Source: Typha latifolia (Eukaryota > Streptophyta > Magnoliopsida > Poales > Typhaceae). Taken from it: a stretch of 64,000 nucleotides of DNA. This document shows, in pieces, positions 1 to 10,380 of this stretch. Under the pieces are notes generated by a model that was given only the letters and a program-made list of their open reading frames with translations, ran no database searches and had not been told where the DNA came from. The position numbers and the translations under genes were made by a program. The DNA is taken from contig CM034113.1 of the NCBI GenBank assembly GCA_019914945.1, forward strand, positions 1,178,001 through 1,242,000, written 5' to 3'. Every line of letters starts with the position of its first letter. Positions within the stretch are counted from its first letter, which is position 1.

Positions 1-372
1 TTTCATGCATGAACAAAACATATACTAATCCTTTCTTTTATAACGAGACTAAAGAATGATGTAATACAGGTAGTAGATCTGCAGTGAAAAGCAATAAGAA
101 ACGGCTAAAAGTGATACTAACTTGGATCAATAGTGAAGATGCAATTTAGAATGCGATTAACAATGCATCAAAGAGAGATTTTATTCTGTTCTGTCATCTC
201 AAATCATACCTGAAACTGAAACTATAATTTATCAACTTCTGAGGTATTTGCTGGATTTCCCTGAATACTTTTGTTAAGTTAACTGCAACAATCTGAGAAT
301 GAATGAGAGGAAAAATAGTTTCTCTAATATTCAACAACAAACTGAGAGCAAGAAAGAAAAACAATCATACAT

Positions 373-645
373 ATGAAACTTGTGGATTACCGTTTTATTA
401 GAGAGAGGATTAAAAATCGTGACATCGTTGACAAGTTTATTTCATCCAAAGATCAAGTGGTAGATATTATTACTGAAGGCCTTGCTGTAACACGTTATCA
501 ATACTTGAGGAACAAGCTCATGGTGCATTCTTCCCCTATTCTCTTGCACAGGAATGTTAACGTAGAAGATAATCACAGTGGAGAACCCAACTCACCTTAC
601 GGCATCAAAGGAAAGTCATATGATATCAAAGGAAAGTTATCTTGA
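373..645 (+). mobile_element. Ty1/copia retrotransposon remnant (C-terminal end of pol RNase H)
   Basis: An open stretch of 90 codons carries the pattern of the very end of copia-type pol: a 'DYRFIRERI' block, then 'KFISSKDQVVDI', then 'YQYLRNKLMV'. In intact elements these are the last RNase H segments before the pol stop. Here the usual 'ADIFTKGL' block reads 'VDIITEGL', and no protease, integrase or reverse transcriptase is recognisable in the 372 bases upstream, so this is an isolated 3' fragment. A short internal near-duplication (ATCAAAGGAAAG twice, around 605-640) precedes the stop. No LTR or primer-binding site could be recognised. It lies beyond the 3' end of the neighbouring resistance gene and is probably not expressed as a gene of its own. 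Confidence 0.7.
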
Positions 646-910
646 CAAGGAAACAGTGATCAAATTATAACAGGCAGCACTACACAAAAGGCAAACTCCA
701 TATATTTATTGATATTCTATTGATCCTTGTGAATCCAAACATAGAAGACAGTTCCAGACTGCTTTCATTTATAATGTTATGATGCATCGGATTTTTGTTC
801 TCTCTTCATGCTAATAAATGCGTGAAAAATACTCCTAAATTTCAATCTCTATCTGAAAAATGGGAAATGCACACTGAAAGGCAAGAGAATATGGTGATAC
901 CTCATATAGA
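646..910. other. Short intergenic stretch, nothing recognised
   Basis: AT-rich sequence between the copia remnant and the stop codon of the minus-strand NLR. It should contain the 3' UTR and polyadenylation region of that NLR, but no clear signal was picked out. Confidence 0.4.
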
Positions 911-3900
911 TCAAACAATGTCTATGTCCGGAATGTGAGCAATCGCCGGCCAATCAGGCCCATCGCCCTTGCGGTACCGCTCCTCAAACACAGGGTGGCA
1001 TTTGCGTAGGAATAAACTTTGCAGATCAAGTGGCATTCCCTCCTTGCTAGGTAGTGACTGAAAGTTGGGGCAATACTCTATCAGCAATTTCTTGAGTGAC
1101 TGCAGGTTATTCAACTCATGCAAGGCATGGAAACTCTGGCAACTTGTAATATGTAACTCTTGGAGGGAAGTGAGATATTGAAGCGTCCGCCCATCCATTT
1201 CAGATTCATTAGAGTATTTGATTACTAGTATTTTTACAGAGGCAAAGCCTTGTCTGCTAAGCAACACTTTGAGCAGTAAGGTGTTGTCGACCAAAAGAGT
1301 AGATACAGATGACAAGCCCACCTCTCCCAGCACCCATGTAACCTCATCTGGCCGTGAGCATGGCAGTGGAGCCAGCTTTGGACATCCGTATATTTCCATG
1401 TTATCAAGCAAAGGAAGGGCTTCAAGGCCTGCAAATGATATAAGCTCTGTACAGTGAGTAATAAGTATCTTTTGGAGACGTATCAACTGTTGCAACCCAT
1501 GGGGAAAGGAAATCGTCGTTGTATTGCCGATCCCCATTATCTTCAGTGATTGAAGAGAGGGAAGGCCTCCGAGACACTGTGACAATATGTTGTCAACAAC
1601 AGAACAAAACTCAAGCGTGAGCTTTTCTAGTGAAGAAGGCAGGAGACACACGTCCTCCTTCCCGACTGATGTCACAAAAAGGTTAGAGAACCTAATGTGC
1701 AGGCTTTTGAGTGAAATGAGTTCGCTAATGCCGTCCAGTAGCAAAGGTTTTAGCTCATAAGGGTGGTCAATGATCAACTCTTCCAAGTGCCTTAAATTAT
1801 CATGATGTAGTAGAAACCATTCACCAGTAGACTCCATGTTAGTGCACCCTTTGATGGTCAAGGTTCTAAAAGATGATGACGAAGAGGGGCCGGAAGCGGA
1901 CGACGAGGAATTCAATGTACGTGATGCCGTCAAAAATTTGGGGAGGACAGTCAGCCCGGCTTTCATAATTTTCAGTTCTTGGAGCGTAAGTGGGAGAGGA
2001 GGAATTGCTTCTAGCTTTTCGCAATATTTGATAATAAGGCATTGGAGGCGGGGAAACAAGGGGACGTCCTCATCTATAGACCACACTTCCCAATTTGCCA
2101 AGCCTACAAATGTCAACCGCTCCAATACTGGAAAGCCCTTTTCTCCATGAAACTCACGATTGACTTCTTTTACTGCAGACATATGTCTCAGAACAAGAAC
2201 TTTCAGGTACGGAAGCTGTCCAAGAGGTGGGAGATCCTGCAACGCATAACAATCAAATAGCGTAAGGCATACTAGGTTGGTGAGTGAGTAATGGTCAAAA
2301 AACAACCAACTAGGAGATCGGCTGCCTCTATAGCCAGAAATCACAAGCTCTTTGAGATTTGGATGAGGACGGAGGCCTTCTAGTATTCCATTCTCCACCT
2401 CTTCAGGTTTTATATTCCTTTCACTATATCCCCATGATAAATGTAACTGATTAAGATTCTCTTTGTCACACAACATAGCTTCTTTGGCTTCTTCTTCACT
2501 ATCCAAACAATGAAGATTCTGAATCCTAAGGTATCCATGAAGCTCACTTAAGTATCTCAATTGTACAATCTGAAATTTAGGATCTTTTTGCACAAGAAAG
2601 TTTCTTAATTCCTGAAGACAAGTCATTGCCCCTATCCCTGCTACCTTTGATACTATTTTATTCGAACAAATTAAGTGTCGCAAATTAATCAGCTTGTTCA
2701 TGCCTTCAGGCACACGATCCAAATTCATCTCACCGAGATCTAATGTTTGTAGATGGTAAAGCTTAGTTAACTCGTCAGACAAGTCTTCGATTTTATCATT
2801 GCCACAGAGATCCATGTAGTACAGATGTATAAGACTACTTACATTCTCAGGGCATTTTTCTATGTTGCAATATCTCAAAGCAAGTAGGCGAACTTTTTTC
2901 AGCTTTCTAATCACATCTTGGAGATCAGCACCATCAACGACATCATTAAAGATATCTCCCAACAAAATCAAGGTGCGGAGATTATTCAACACTGATGTGT
3001 TTTCCTTTAGTTTGACTAAATGTCCTGTTACTAGAAGTAAATGACGAGTGGTGGTCGGGATTGTCCTGGAGTCATCACCTTCCATTCTAAAGCAGTCGAC
3101 CTTGGAAACAGATTCCGCCAAATCATGTAATAAATCATGTATACTGTAATAGTTCTTGTATCTCTTGAAAGCTGAGTTGAATCTCAGCTCATAAAAGTCG
3201 TCAGTTCTATCATGCTCCCTTATCGTAGTACCCTCATATATGCCAGTACAGCGATCATAATGGAAGAATGACTTGGATACCAGTTCATTAAAGTAGTCAT
3301 CTCCGACATCTTCAATTCTCTTCGTGGTCCTGCTATCATGATGAATCATACCGTGTGCCATCCACATTCTTATCACATCTTCACGTTCGAACCTCCAGTC
3401 CTTCGGATATATGCTTAAGTAAGCAAAACACTGCTGTAAACGGGAAGGTAAGTGTAGATAACTCAGTTTGAGAGCTGCCATTATGCCATCTTCACCCTTC
3501 TCTAATTCCCATATCTCACTCTTGGAAATGCTCTCCCAGTGATCAACATCTAAGTTATCTTTCAGCAGTCCACCCACGGTCTTTGCAGCCAAAGGCGACC
3601 CCTTTAGCTTTGAAGCTATTTCCTTCCCTATGGCTACTAATCTTGGATGCTCCTCTGGATTGGCACCACCAAATGATTGCTCCTTGAAGAAGGACCAATA
3701 CTCATCCTCTGGTAATCCCTGCAGTTCAAGTGGGTCCATTGTTCCCATCAGTCTTGCAACCTTTAGTAGTCTGCTGGTCAACAAGATTTTGCTTCCATCT
3801 TTCCCATAGCACAGTGGAGCTTTAAGTGTATCCCATGCTTGCCTCTCTGTCTCGTTCCATACATCATCGAGGATGAGGAGAAATTTCTGTGAGCTAAGCT

Positions 3901-4750
3901 TCTCCTTGAGAATTTCTTGTAATCTGTTGAAACTTGTAGCACCGCTATGACCACATGCTTGATCAAAGATCTCTCTTGTAAGCTTGACGACATCAAAGCT
4001 CTCAGAGACGCAGACCCACATCTTGAGGGAGAAGTGGCTCTGCACCCTCTCATCGTTGTACACGACCTGGGCCAGAGTAGTCTTCCCTACGCCGCCCATG
4101 CCGAGTAATGGAAGGACCGGAACAGCTACGCCGGCACCGTACGTCTCGGTTCTCAGCAGAATGTCGATGATCTCTTCCTTCTCCTTCACACGACCGGCAA
4201 AAGTATGTTGGAACGTCGGCAAAGAGCCAGTGAGACGCTGCCCGATGACGCCTGCGTGCTTCTTAGATTGTCCATCTAAACACAACAAGGTAAGGAAATT
4301 CCCAACCTTGGAAGCCATCCTCTCCGACCTCTCCAAAAGAGTGTTCAGCTCATTGACGTCCTCATCAGGCAAAAGCAAAATATTATAAGAGGCGGCGGCA
4401 AAAGAACTCACCTCCTCGTTCGCGTTGGCCTTCTTTTCCAGTAGTCGGTATTCGAAGGTGTCGAGAACGTCGTCCGCCTCGTATGCGACGTCCTTAAGCT
4501 CCACCAACCATTCGACCAACTTCTTGTTCTTGATCTCCTTCCCGGCCGCTGCTTCGACGACGCTCTCGATCTCTAAAAGTAGTTCCTTCAGCCTTTGCAG
4601 TTTTCCTTCGACATCGGAGTGCAGCCGATACCGCCCTCCCAAGAAGGAGGTGAGCCGGCTCACCAACTCACCCACAGCAGCAGATCCAAACATCGCTCCT
4701 ACGGACGTTGCAAAGAAAGCCATCCCAATCTCCTTCTCCGGAAGCAACAA
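911..4750 (-). CDS. CC-NBS-LRR (CNL) disease resistance protein, RGA type, complete
   Basis: A single-exon gene of 1279 codons for an intracellular immune receptor expected to sense pathogen effectors and act through ADP/ATP exchange in its NB-ARC domain. Domain order: coiled coil (about 20-165) with the EDVID-like EADDVLDTF at 91-99; P-loop GMGGVGKTT 217-225; RNBS-A around 240-255; kinase-2 LILDDVW 292-298; RNBS-B GSKILLTSR 319-327; GLPL-type motif read as GSPLAAKTVG 384-393; RNBS-D CFAYLSIYPKDW from 441; MHD-type motif read as IHD 537-539; then leucine-rich repeats to the C terminus. About 35 extra residues lie between the 'SKSFF' segment and IHD. A serine-rich island interrupts the LRRs (coded near 1868-1912). 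The start at 4750 is the longest; Met10 at 4723 is an alternative, since the related gene at 63433 starts close to the conserved MFGSA(A/V)VGELVSR segment. A T(20) run (4815-4834) lies just upstream. No frame break was seen, so it is probably functional. Confidence 0.93.
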   Translation of the reverse strand: MLLPEKEIGMAFFATSVGAMFGSAAVGELVSRLTSFLGGRYRLHSDVEGKLQRLKELLLEIESVVEAAAGKEIKNKKLVEWLVELKDVAYEADDVLDTFEYRLLEKKANANEEVSSFAAASYNILLLPDEDVNELNTLLERSERMASKVGNFLTLLCLDGQSKKHAGVIGQRLTGSLPTFQHTFAGRVKEKEEIIDILLRTETYGAGVAVPVLPLLGMGGVGKTTLAQVVYNDERVQSHFSLKMWVCVSESFDVVKLTREIFDQACGHSGATSFNRLQEILKEKLSSQKFLLILDDVWNETERQAWDTLKAPLCYGKDGSKILLTSRLLKVARLMGTMDPLELQGLPEDEYWSFFKEQSFGGANPEEHPRLVAIGKEIASKLKGSPLAAKTVGGLLKDNLDVDHWESISKSEIWELEKGEDGIMAALKLSYLHLPSRLQQCFAYLSIYPKDWRFEREDVIRMWMAHGMIHHDSRTTKRIEDVGDDYFNELVSKSFFHYDRCTGIYEGTTIREHDRTDDFYELRFNSAFKRYKNYYSIHDLLHDLAESVSKVDCFRMEGDDSRTIPTTTRHLLLVTGHLVKLKENTSVLNNLRTLILLGDIFNDVVDGADLQDVIRKLKKVRLLALRYCNIEKCPENVSSLIHLYYMDLCGNDKIEDLSDELTKLYHLQTLDLGEMNLDRVPEGMNKLINLRHLICSNKIVSKVAGIGAMTCLQELRNFLVQKDPKFQIVQLRYLSELHGYLRIQNLHCLDSEEEAKEAMLCDKENLNQLHLSWGYSERNIKPEEVENGILEGLRPHPNLKELVISGYRGSRSPSWLFFDHYSLTNLVCLTLFDCYALQDLPPLGQLPYLKVLVLRHMSAVKEVNREFHGEKGFPVLERLTFVGLANWEVWSIDEDVPLFPRLQCLIIKYCEKLEAIPPLPLTLQELKIMKAGLTVLPKFLTASRTLNSSSSASGPSSSSSFRTLTIKGCTNMESTGEWFLLHHDNLRHLEELIIDHPYELKPLLLDGISELISLKSLHIRFSNLFVTSVGKEDVCLLPSSLEKLTLEFCSVVDNILSQCLGGLPSLQSLKIMGIGNTTTISFPHGLQQLIRLQKILITHCTELISFAGLEALPLLDNMEIYGCPKLAPLPCSRPDEVTWVLGEVGLSSVSTLLVDNTLLLKVLLSRQGFASVKILVIKYSNESEMDGRTLQYLTSLQELHITSCQSFHALHELNNLQSLKKLLIEYCPNFQSLPSKEGMPLDLQSLFLRKCHPVFEERYRKGDGPDWPAIAHIPDIDIV

Positions 4751-6880
4751 AGAAGACAGAGTGAGAGAAGGAGAGATCAGAGGAGGGACAAGAGATGGCA
4801 GCAGACACTAGTAGTTTTTTTTTTTTTTTTTTTTGGATCTGCTGCTTCTTCTTCACCGCTGTACGATTGCAGCTCGTACTTGCTCTCCAAGAACGAGCTG
4901 GTTTTATCCATCAACACTTGCAATTGTGGACAGAGCCATCGCTCTCAAAATCCTCCTCGCGAACACCAAGTGATCAACCAGAGAGAGAAACTGAAACAAC
5001 TTCTAAAATGTGAGATCAGGAGAGAAGGAGAGAAATGAGTAAAAGAGAGAGATGAGAAGAAGAAAGACATGGGTGATGGACAGCTAACAAGTCAACAACC
5101 CAATAGATCTCCTTCCTTCTTTTGTTATGTTCTTATCAAACTATTGACTAAAAATAGTAAGAAGAGTAGTGATTGATTGGCCACGAAAGAAACCATAAAG
5201 AGAAATTTCTAAAACACTGTACTTAATTTCTAGTTGTATTAGACCATTAACATCTTAAGTGGAGCAACATCTAAATCTAAGAAGCACTTAGGAGGACTCT
5301 GCATCACAGAAGTCAGCGGTTTGCAGCGTTTGTGTGCGTAAATTTATTTATATAAAAATTAAAATAAATTGTTAAGCATGTTGTGACTCCTGATTAGATT
5401 TTTTTTGTAACGTATTTCTTAGTGGTATTGCCGTATTGGTCTATATAAGCATTACCTCTTATGTCTAGCTTACGATTAACCTATACATTCTATCAATAAA
5501 AGAAAGTCTTAGAAGCACTTGTTAGTGTTTTATATATACTAAATTTATAAAACATGAGCCAACTAGAAAAATTACTATTATTTTTTAAAGTTTAGGAAGG
5601 CAATTGAATCCGGTCAAGTTGAGTTACATTTAAGCCAGTATAGACATGACTCGTTTATTAAGTTAACTATCGATTTATAAAATTATCTAAATAATAAATA
5701 AATTTATTTATATTATAAAAATATTATAAGATAATAAATGAGTATGGATCGCATCTCTTCCAGTTCTAATAAATTTCAAAGCCACATTCAAGTCATCATC
5801 CATACTTAAGGATCAAGGGTAAATTAGTATGTCATTCTCCCCCAACATAATGTGATTTCATCTGACCTATGAGAAAAAAATAAAATATCCCCATATTTAC
5901 TTTATTGTCATTTTGTGATTAGAGGTTTAAAGGAGCCGAACTTAAGTGAGCTGGGCCTAGCTTAGCTCGCTTGAGAGTAAATATTTCTTAGCTTGAGCTT
6001 GAGACGAGTTGTGAAAGGCTGGGTCGAGTTGGCTTGAGAGTAGCATGAGTTGGGCTCCTATGTGGTTCGGTATCCCAGTATGCAACCTCAAAGTCGACAA
6101 CCACCTCCTACTATTGAGCAAGTTTGGAGGACGGGAGAAGCATTGACTCTAGCTCTAAGTTGAATTGTGTTGAAGCTACAACTTTTCTTGGCTTCCATGG
6201 ATTTGTCATCAGCAAAAAAGAAGAAGGAGAAGGAAGGAGGAGAAGGGGAAGGAGGCGAAGCTAAAGGTGTTTGGCAGTGCATGCTATCCTTATCATCACC
6301 TTTTCTAGCTCACCAAATTGCTCCTCGACAACAACCTCGTAGGGGAGATCTCATTGGAGATTGAGAACTGCATGTCGTTGATCCTGTTCCTTGCTGAGGG
6401 TAATCGGATCGCGAGGGCGACTTTGCCTTGGGCTTATTCTCAATGAGGACCTTCTTGGCCACCATCTTCTTCTCCTTCTCCTCGGTATCGAAAAGAACAT
6501 TTTTCGAGCCAACTTTGGCTCTATTTGAGTCAGTTAATTTTTCAAGGCAAAACGCTAAGCTCAACTAGTCTCATCTAGAGTTCCATCTAAACTCGATCCA
6601 TGCTCACTAACAAGCAATTGAGCTTTTTTTATCAGCCCTAAGTATTGCGTTGACATCATGACATCCTTCTATCAGAATTGATGCCAAATTTTTTTTTAAA
6701 AAAAAGAATTATAGTAGAAGTCATGTATCATGAAATGACTGTGATAGCATTTTCAAACAGTCATAATTTTGAACACCCTACCCTAAATCACTTACGACAT
6801 TTTTCCGACAAACAAGTGCATCTGCATCATGATCTACTGATAAAAGAGAAAATCTTGAAACCCGGCCTAAAGAATGATGG
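4751..6880. other. Intergenic region between the two minus-strand CNL genes
   Basis: The first 100 bases should hold the 5' leader and promoter of the complete CNL gene, including a T(20) homopolymer at 4815-4834 (an A-tract on the coding strand). The rest is AT-rich with no convincing gene. AGCTCG/GAGCTTG-rich repeat sequence occurs at 5930-6060 and, more weakly, at 6545-6645. Between these lies a low-complexity GAAGGAGG-type stretch (6215-6265). The short open frames here show no recognisable protein. Confidence 0.5.
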
Positions 6881-8237
6881 AGAATAGTATTCTGACGCTG
6901 AACTATCATTACAACTGAAATTTGAGAAGATCCATTTCTCTTTATCAGGCAAGCAGTACTGCTGCAGATGGAGAGGTAAGCGTAGGAAACTCAGTTTAAA
7001 AATCCTGATCCAACTCCGATTCCCACATCTTACTCTCGTAAATTCTCTCCCAATGATCACAATCAAACTTATCTTGTAACAGGGCACCCACAGTCCTCGC
7101 TGCCAAAGGCGATCCTTCCAGCTCGGAAACAATCTTCTTCCCTATGGCTGCTAACCTCGGATGCTCTTCAAGCTTCGCACCACCAAATGCGCACTCTTCG
7201 AACAAGGACAAGTACTCTTCCTCTGGTAAACCCTCTACTTTAACCGGATTCATCGTTCCCATCGACTTTGCAACCTTCTCTAGCCTAGTAGTCAGCAAGA
7301 TCTTGCTACCTTCTTTCCCACTGTTCAATGGAGCCTTGAGCCTATCCCAGGCTTCTTTTCCAGTTTCGTTCTGTACGTCATCGATGACGAGCAGGAAGAT
7401 CTCTTTGCTTAACTTCTCCTTCAGAATTGCTTGTAATTTGTTGAAACTTTTGAAGCCGCCGTAGCCGGTGTGGCTGTCCGTCTGATCTAAGATCTCGTTT
7501 GTGAGTTTGAAAGCATCAAAGCTCTCGGAGACGCAGACCCACATAGTGAGGGAGAAGTGGCTCTTCACCCTCTCGTCGTTGTAGACCAACTGCGCAACGG
7601 CAGTCTTCCCGATGCCTCCGGCACCGATAATCGGAAGGACGGGTACATTTCGAACACCATGCGGCTCTTTCCTTAGCAAGAATGTAATGATACCTTCCTT
7701 CTCATTCTCACGACCAACAAGAGAATGCAGGTTCGTCGGCAAACCGGCGGTTGGACATCGGCCGGTGCTGCGGGGCTTGTTCGACTCCGCGTCGAAGCTC
7801 AACAATGCAATTAAGGATCCAAATTTGGAGGTAATTCCTTCTAACTTCTCGACAAGGACGCTCAGTTGCTTGACGTCCTCAGCACACGGAAGCAATACCT
7901 TTGCAGCAACGCCAATGGCAGTACGGAAAAGCTTGAAGGCGCTGAAAGAAGGCGAGGCGTTCGCCCGTTCGACGCATCGAGGTTCGATGGCCTGAATCAA
8001 GTCGCCCGCCTGTCTCACGACGTCGTTGATCTCCTTCAACCGCTTCAACAAGTTCTTGTTCTTGATCTCCTTCCCCGCCGTTGCCTCGCCGACGATCTTG
8101 ATCTCTACGAGTAGTTCTTTTAGCCTTTGCAGTTTGCCTTCGACGTCGTCTTGAAGCTTGTACCGCCCTTCGAGGAAGGCAGCGACTCTGCTCACCAACT
8201 CCTCCACAACAGCAGATTGAAGCATTTCGAACTTCAT
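6880..8237 (-). pseudogene. Truncated and frameshifted CC-NB-ARC resistance gene copy
   Basis: An open frame of 413 codons (6996-8237) matches the neighbouring CNL from the coiled coil to just past the GLPL region, then stops after 'ELDQDF'. Beyond that stop another frame continues the family pattern (KLSFLRLPLHLQQYC, compared with KLSYLHLPSRLQQCF in the intact gene) and fades within about 100 bases. This shows a frameshift with loss of RNBS-D, the MHD motif and all LRRs. Other eroded sites: P-loop GAGGIGKTA instead of GMGGVGKTT, kinase-2 VIDDVQ with Trp replaced by Gln, and an unrecognisable EDVID segment (QAGDLIQAI). The GSPLAARTVG motif matches the Gly-Ser-Pro-Leu variant of its neighbour. 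If translated it would be a CC-NB fragment without LRRs. Such fragments can be functional in some plants, but the lost catalytic residues make a decaying tandem copy more likely. Confidence 0.82.
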
Positions 8238-8480
8238 TGCGAAGGTAATTAGCCGGGTGGATTACAAAAGAGAGAAGAGGAATTAGAATTAGCAGAATTG
8301 GGATCGAGAGGAGAAGCCCCAAGAAATAGATGCCGATCGGTAAGGGCGAAGACTTTTCTAGTCGTCGACGACCATGTAGTCAACTCATTATTTTGGGCTC
8401 AGAATCACTGCTTTTTTTTTTGAAGTAAAACTTCGTTATGAAGGCAGAGCAAAAATCCAAAAACAACACACGGCCGTTGC
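8238..8480. other. 5' flank of the truncated CNL copy
   Basis: Upstream of the minus-strand copy. It may still contain its old promoter. No TATA element was chosen with confidence. Confidence 0.3.
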
Positions 8481-8975
8481 GACAATACTGAGATCCTAAT
8501 CAATCATCACATAAAATGAATGGCCCTAAGCTTTAAGAAAGTCTTCACTGGCTGAGTCAACGAAAATTCGGACTCAGCCAAAATTAGCCAATCAATTAAT
8601 GGGTTAGTTGGTTTCACAATTAGTATGACATAAGGAGGTACCTTAGAAGTTTCTAATTAGTTTTTCACAGTATTCAATCACGTTGGTCATTTGCCAAGGG
8701 GAATAATCATGTTTGCATAGCTAAACTAGCAATTTCGAATCCGATTCTATCTCTAGGTGAGTGAGTGATGTCCAAATTACTAGAAATCTTCGATGCCTCT
8801 TTTAGTGCCATAGCTTCTGTTTGGAGTGCGTTTAACACATTAGTTGGTTTAACCTCAGCATTTAAAACCGAGCCATTAGAGTCACGAATACCTAACCAAT
8901 ACCACTATTTTTTTTTTGTTGATGCCTCAAAGGAGCCATCAATGTTCAGACGGATCCAACTATTATGGGTTGATG
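8480..8975 (-). pseudogene. RNase H-like (RVT_3) domain fragment of a plant non-LTR retroelement, broken
   Basis: On the minus strand the text reads WIRLNIDGSFEAS, then after a frame break in an A-tract GIRDSNGSVLNAEVKP, NALQTEAMALKEAS, and IESDSKLLV. This is the order expected for the RNase H-like domain at the end of plant LINE-type ORF2 proteins and for domesticated RVT_3 proteins: the first catalytic Asp in NIDGS, the Glu in QTEAMAL, and the second Asp in IESDS. Stops and frame changes follow. No reverse transcriptase or endonuclease is present, so it is a solo decayed fragment. The 5' and 3' limits are approximate. Confidence 0.6.
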
Positions 8976-8999
8976 GTCTCCGCGAGACCATCTTGGTGG

Positions 9000-9492
9000 T
9001 ACTCGGAGCTAGACTTGATCAAACGTCCTAGCTCGACTATGCTCGGCCCGGTTTGGACCGAGCTAAGTCCGGCCTGAGCTCGAACTACCCATGGGTGGCA
9101 CGGGCTAGCCTTTTGCCCGCCCAACTCGGCCCAGAAGCTCACCCGTTTAACCTGCAACTAGACCCGCCCGTTCTGCTACAGTATTTACCCGTTATGCTAT
9201 AGTAAAAACTAACTAAAATGTTGGTACTAAATCGTTTTACATTTTTTTAAGCACACATTTAAATTTTTTTAATTTATTATTATTTTTTAATGGAGGAATA
9301 TAAATAGTTTTTTTAGAAATAAGTTAATAGTAAAAAAATTTCTAAAAATAGCTAAAATGTGAATTGGGCCAAATGATTGGTGTGTCAAGCCGACCCCGCC
9401 CGACCTGCTAGCCCGATCTCTCATGGGCCGACGGGCGGTAACGGGCTAGACTATTTTAGCTCGGCCCGTCCGATGATCATGTCTACTCGGAG
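9000..9492. repeat. GC-rich GCTCGGCCC repeat flanked by a 9-bp direct repeat
   Basis: The 9-mer TACTCGGAG occurs at 9000-9008 and again at 9484-9492. The DNA between carries GC-rich blocks at both ends (AGCTCGGCC, GCCCGCCC, CGGGCTAG and the complement GGGCCGACGGGCGG) around an AT-rich centre. This arrangement suggests a small inverted-repeat DNA element with a target-site duplication, but the flanking repeat is itself made of the family's core sequence, so the exact borders are uncertain. Confidence 0.4.
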
Positions 9493-10174
9493 TTAGCTCA
9501 AAATCACTGTTTGGTCTTAACATGTTTACTTTCAATTTGAGTTCAATTTTGAGCAGCTAAGTTTAGCTTGAGCTAAGAAAAAATTCGTTAGTTAGGGATT
9601 TAATTCATTCCAAATAGTTATTTACAAGTCTAATATATAGATAAAAATGGGAGGTAATTTGAATAAACTCTTTGAAAAATTATTATACTAAATGAAATAT
9701 ATTATATCAAAATAAAAAAATATACAAAATAAAATAAATAATTTTTACTCGAGCAGTCTAGAGCAACACAAAAGATCCAACTTTCTATAGCTCCATCATA
9801 CCTAATATGGATCTAAATAAGCCATAAAGTACATCTATACAAGAGGTGATCCGGCTAGCCACTGCAGTAGATTAGGTGGTGGTTTCTACTGCTCGGTAAC
9901 AGTAGAGAGATGTATATTAGAGGACTATCTTTTTTGTAATAGTAGAAACTAAATTCCCTATTTGATTATCTATGTCATTTAAATTTAAATGTTATCGATC
10001 TTTATATATCTAATTAATTGCTTAAGAGTTATATTATTCATAGTATTATTATTGTACTATTATTATTGTACTTAGGGAGAAAAGAATTTGTTAAAAAATA
10101 GAGAGAATATTGAAGCTTCCTTGAACTAAAACATTGGCCAACAAATTCTTAAACAATTACTATATTGGGTCTTC
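9493..10174. other. AT-rich intergenic sequence, nothing recognised
   Basis: No open frame, RNA or repeat family was recognised here apart from low-complexity AT-rich sequence. Confidence 0.4.
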
Positions 10175-10380
10175 TCTAAATTTTGGGAGCTATTTGCATA
10201 AAAAAAATCTTTAAAGTTTTATAAGAGAAATTAATTTCTTAAAAATTAATTATATTTCTTTGGATGAACACTTTATATAATAAAGTGCACAAAGAAAAGC
10301 TCAAATTTATTCTTTATAAACTTAAAGGGGTTTTAGTGTAAACACCCCAAATTTTGGGGAATAGAATACAATTTATTCTT
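10175..10380. repeat. Palindromic MITE-like element
   Basis: The two halves are imperfect inverted copies folding about position 10280. The left half has AAATTTTGGGAG, then TCTTTAAAGTTTTATAAG, then TTCTTTGG and CACTTTAT. The right half read in reverse complement gives AAATTTTGGGGTG, CCTTTAAGTTTATAA, TTCTTTGTG and CACTTTAT in the same order. This is typical of a small foldback MITE. No target duplication was defined. Confidence 0.55.

Noticed and set aside
3984..4388. Plus-strand open frame of 134 codons inside the CNL gene
   Set aside because: Antisense shadow of the NB-ARC coding region.
6088..6564. Lys/Glu-rich open frames between the two CNL genes
   Set aside because: They arise from a GAAGGAGG-type low-complexity tract and show no protein family features.
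7612..8322. Several open frames on both strands around the truncated CNL copy
   Set aside because: They overlap the recognised CC-NB frame and encode Arg/Ser-rich shadow translations.
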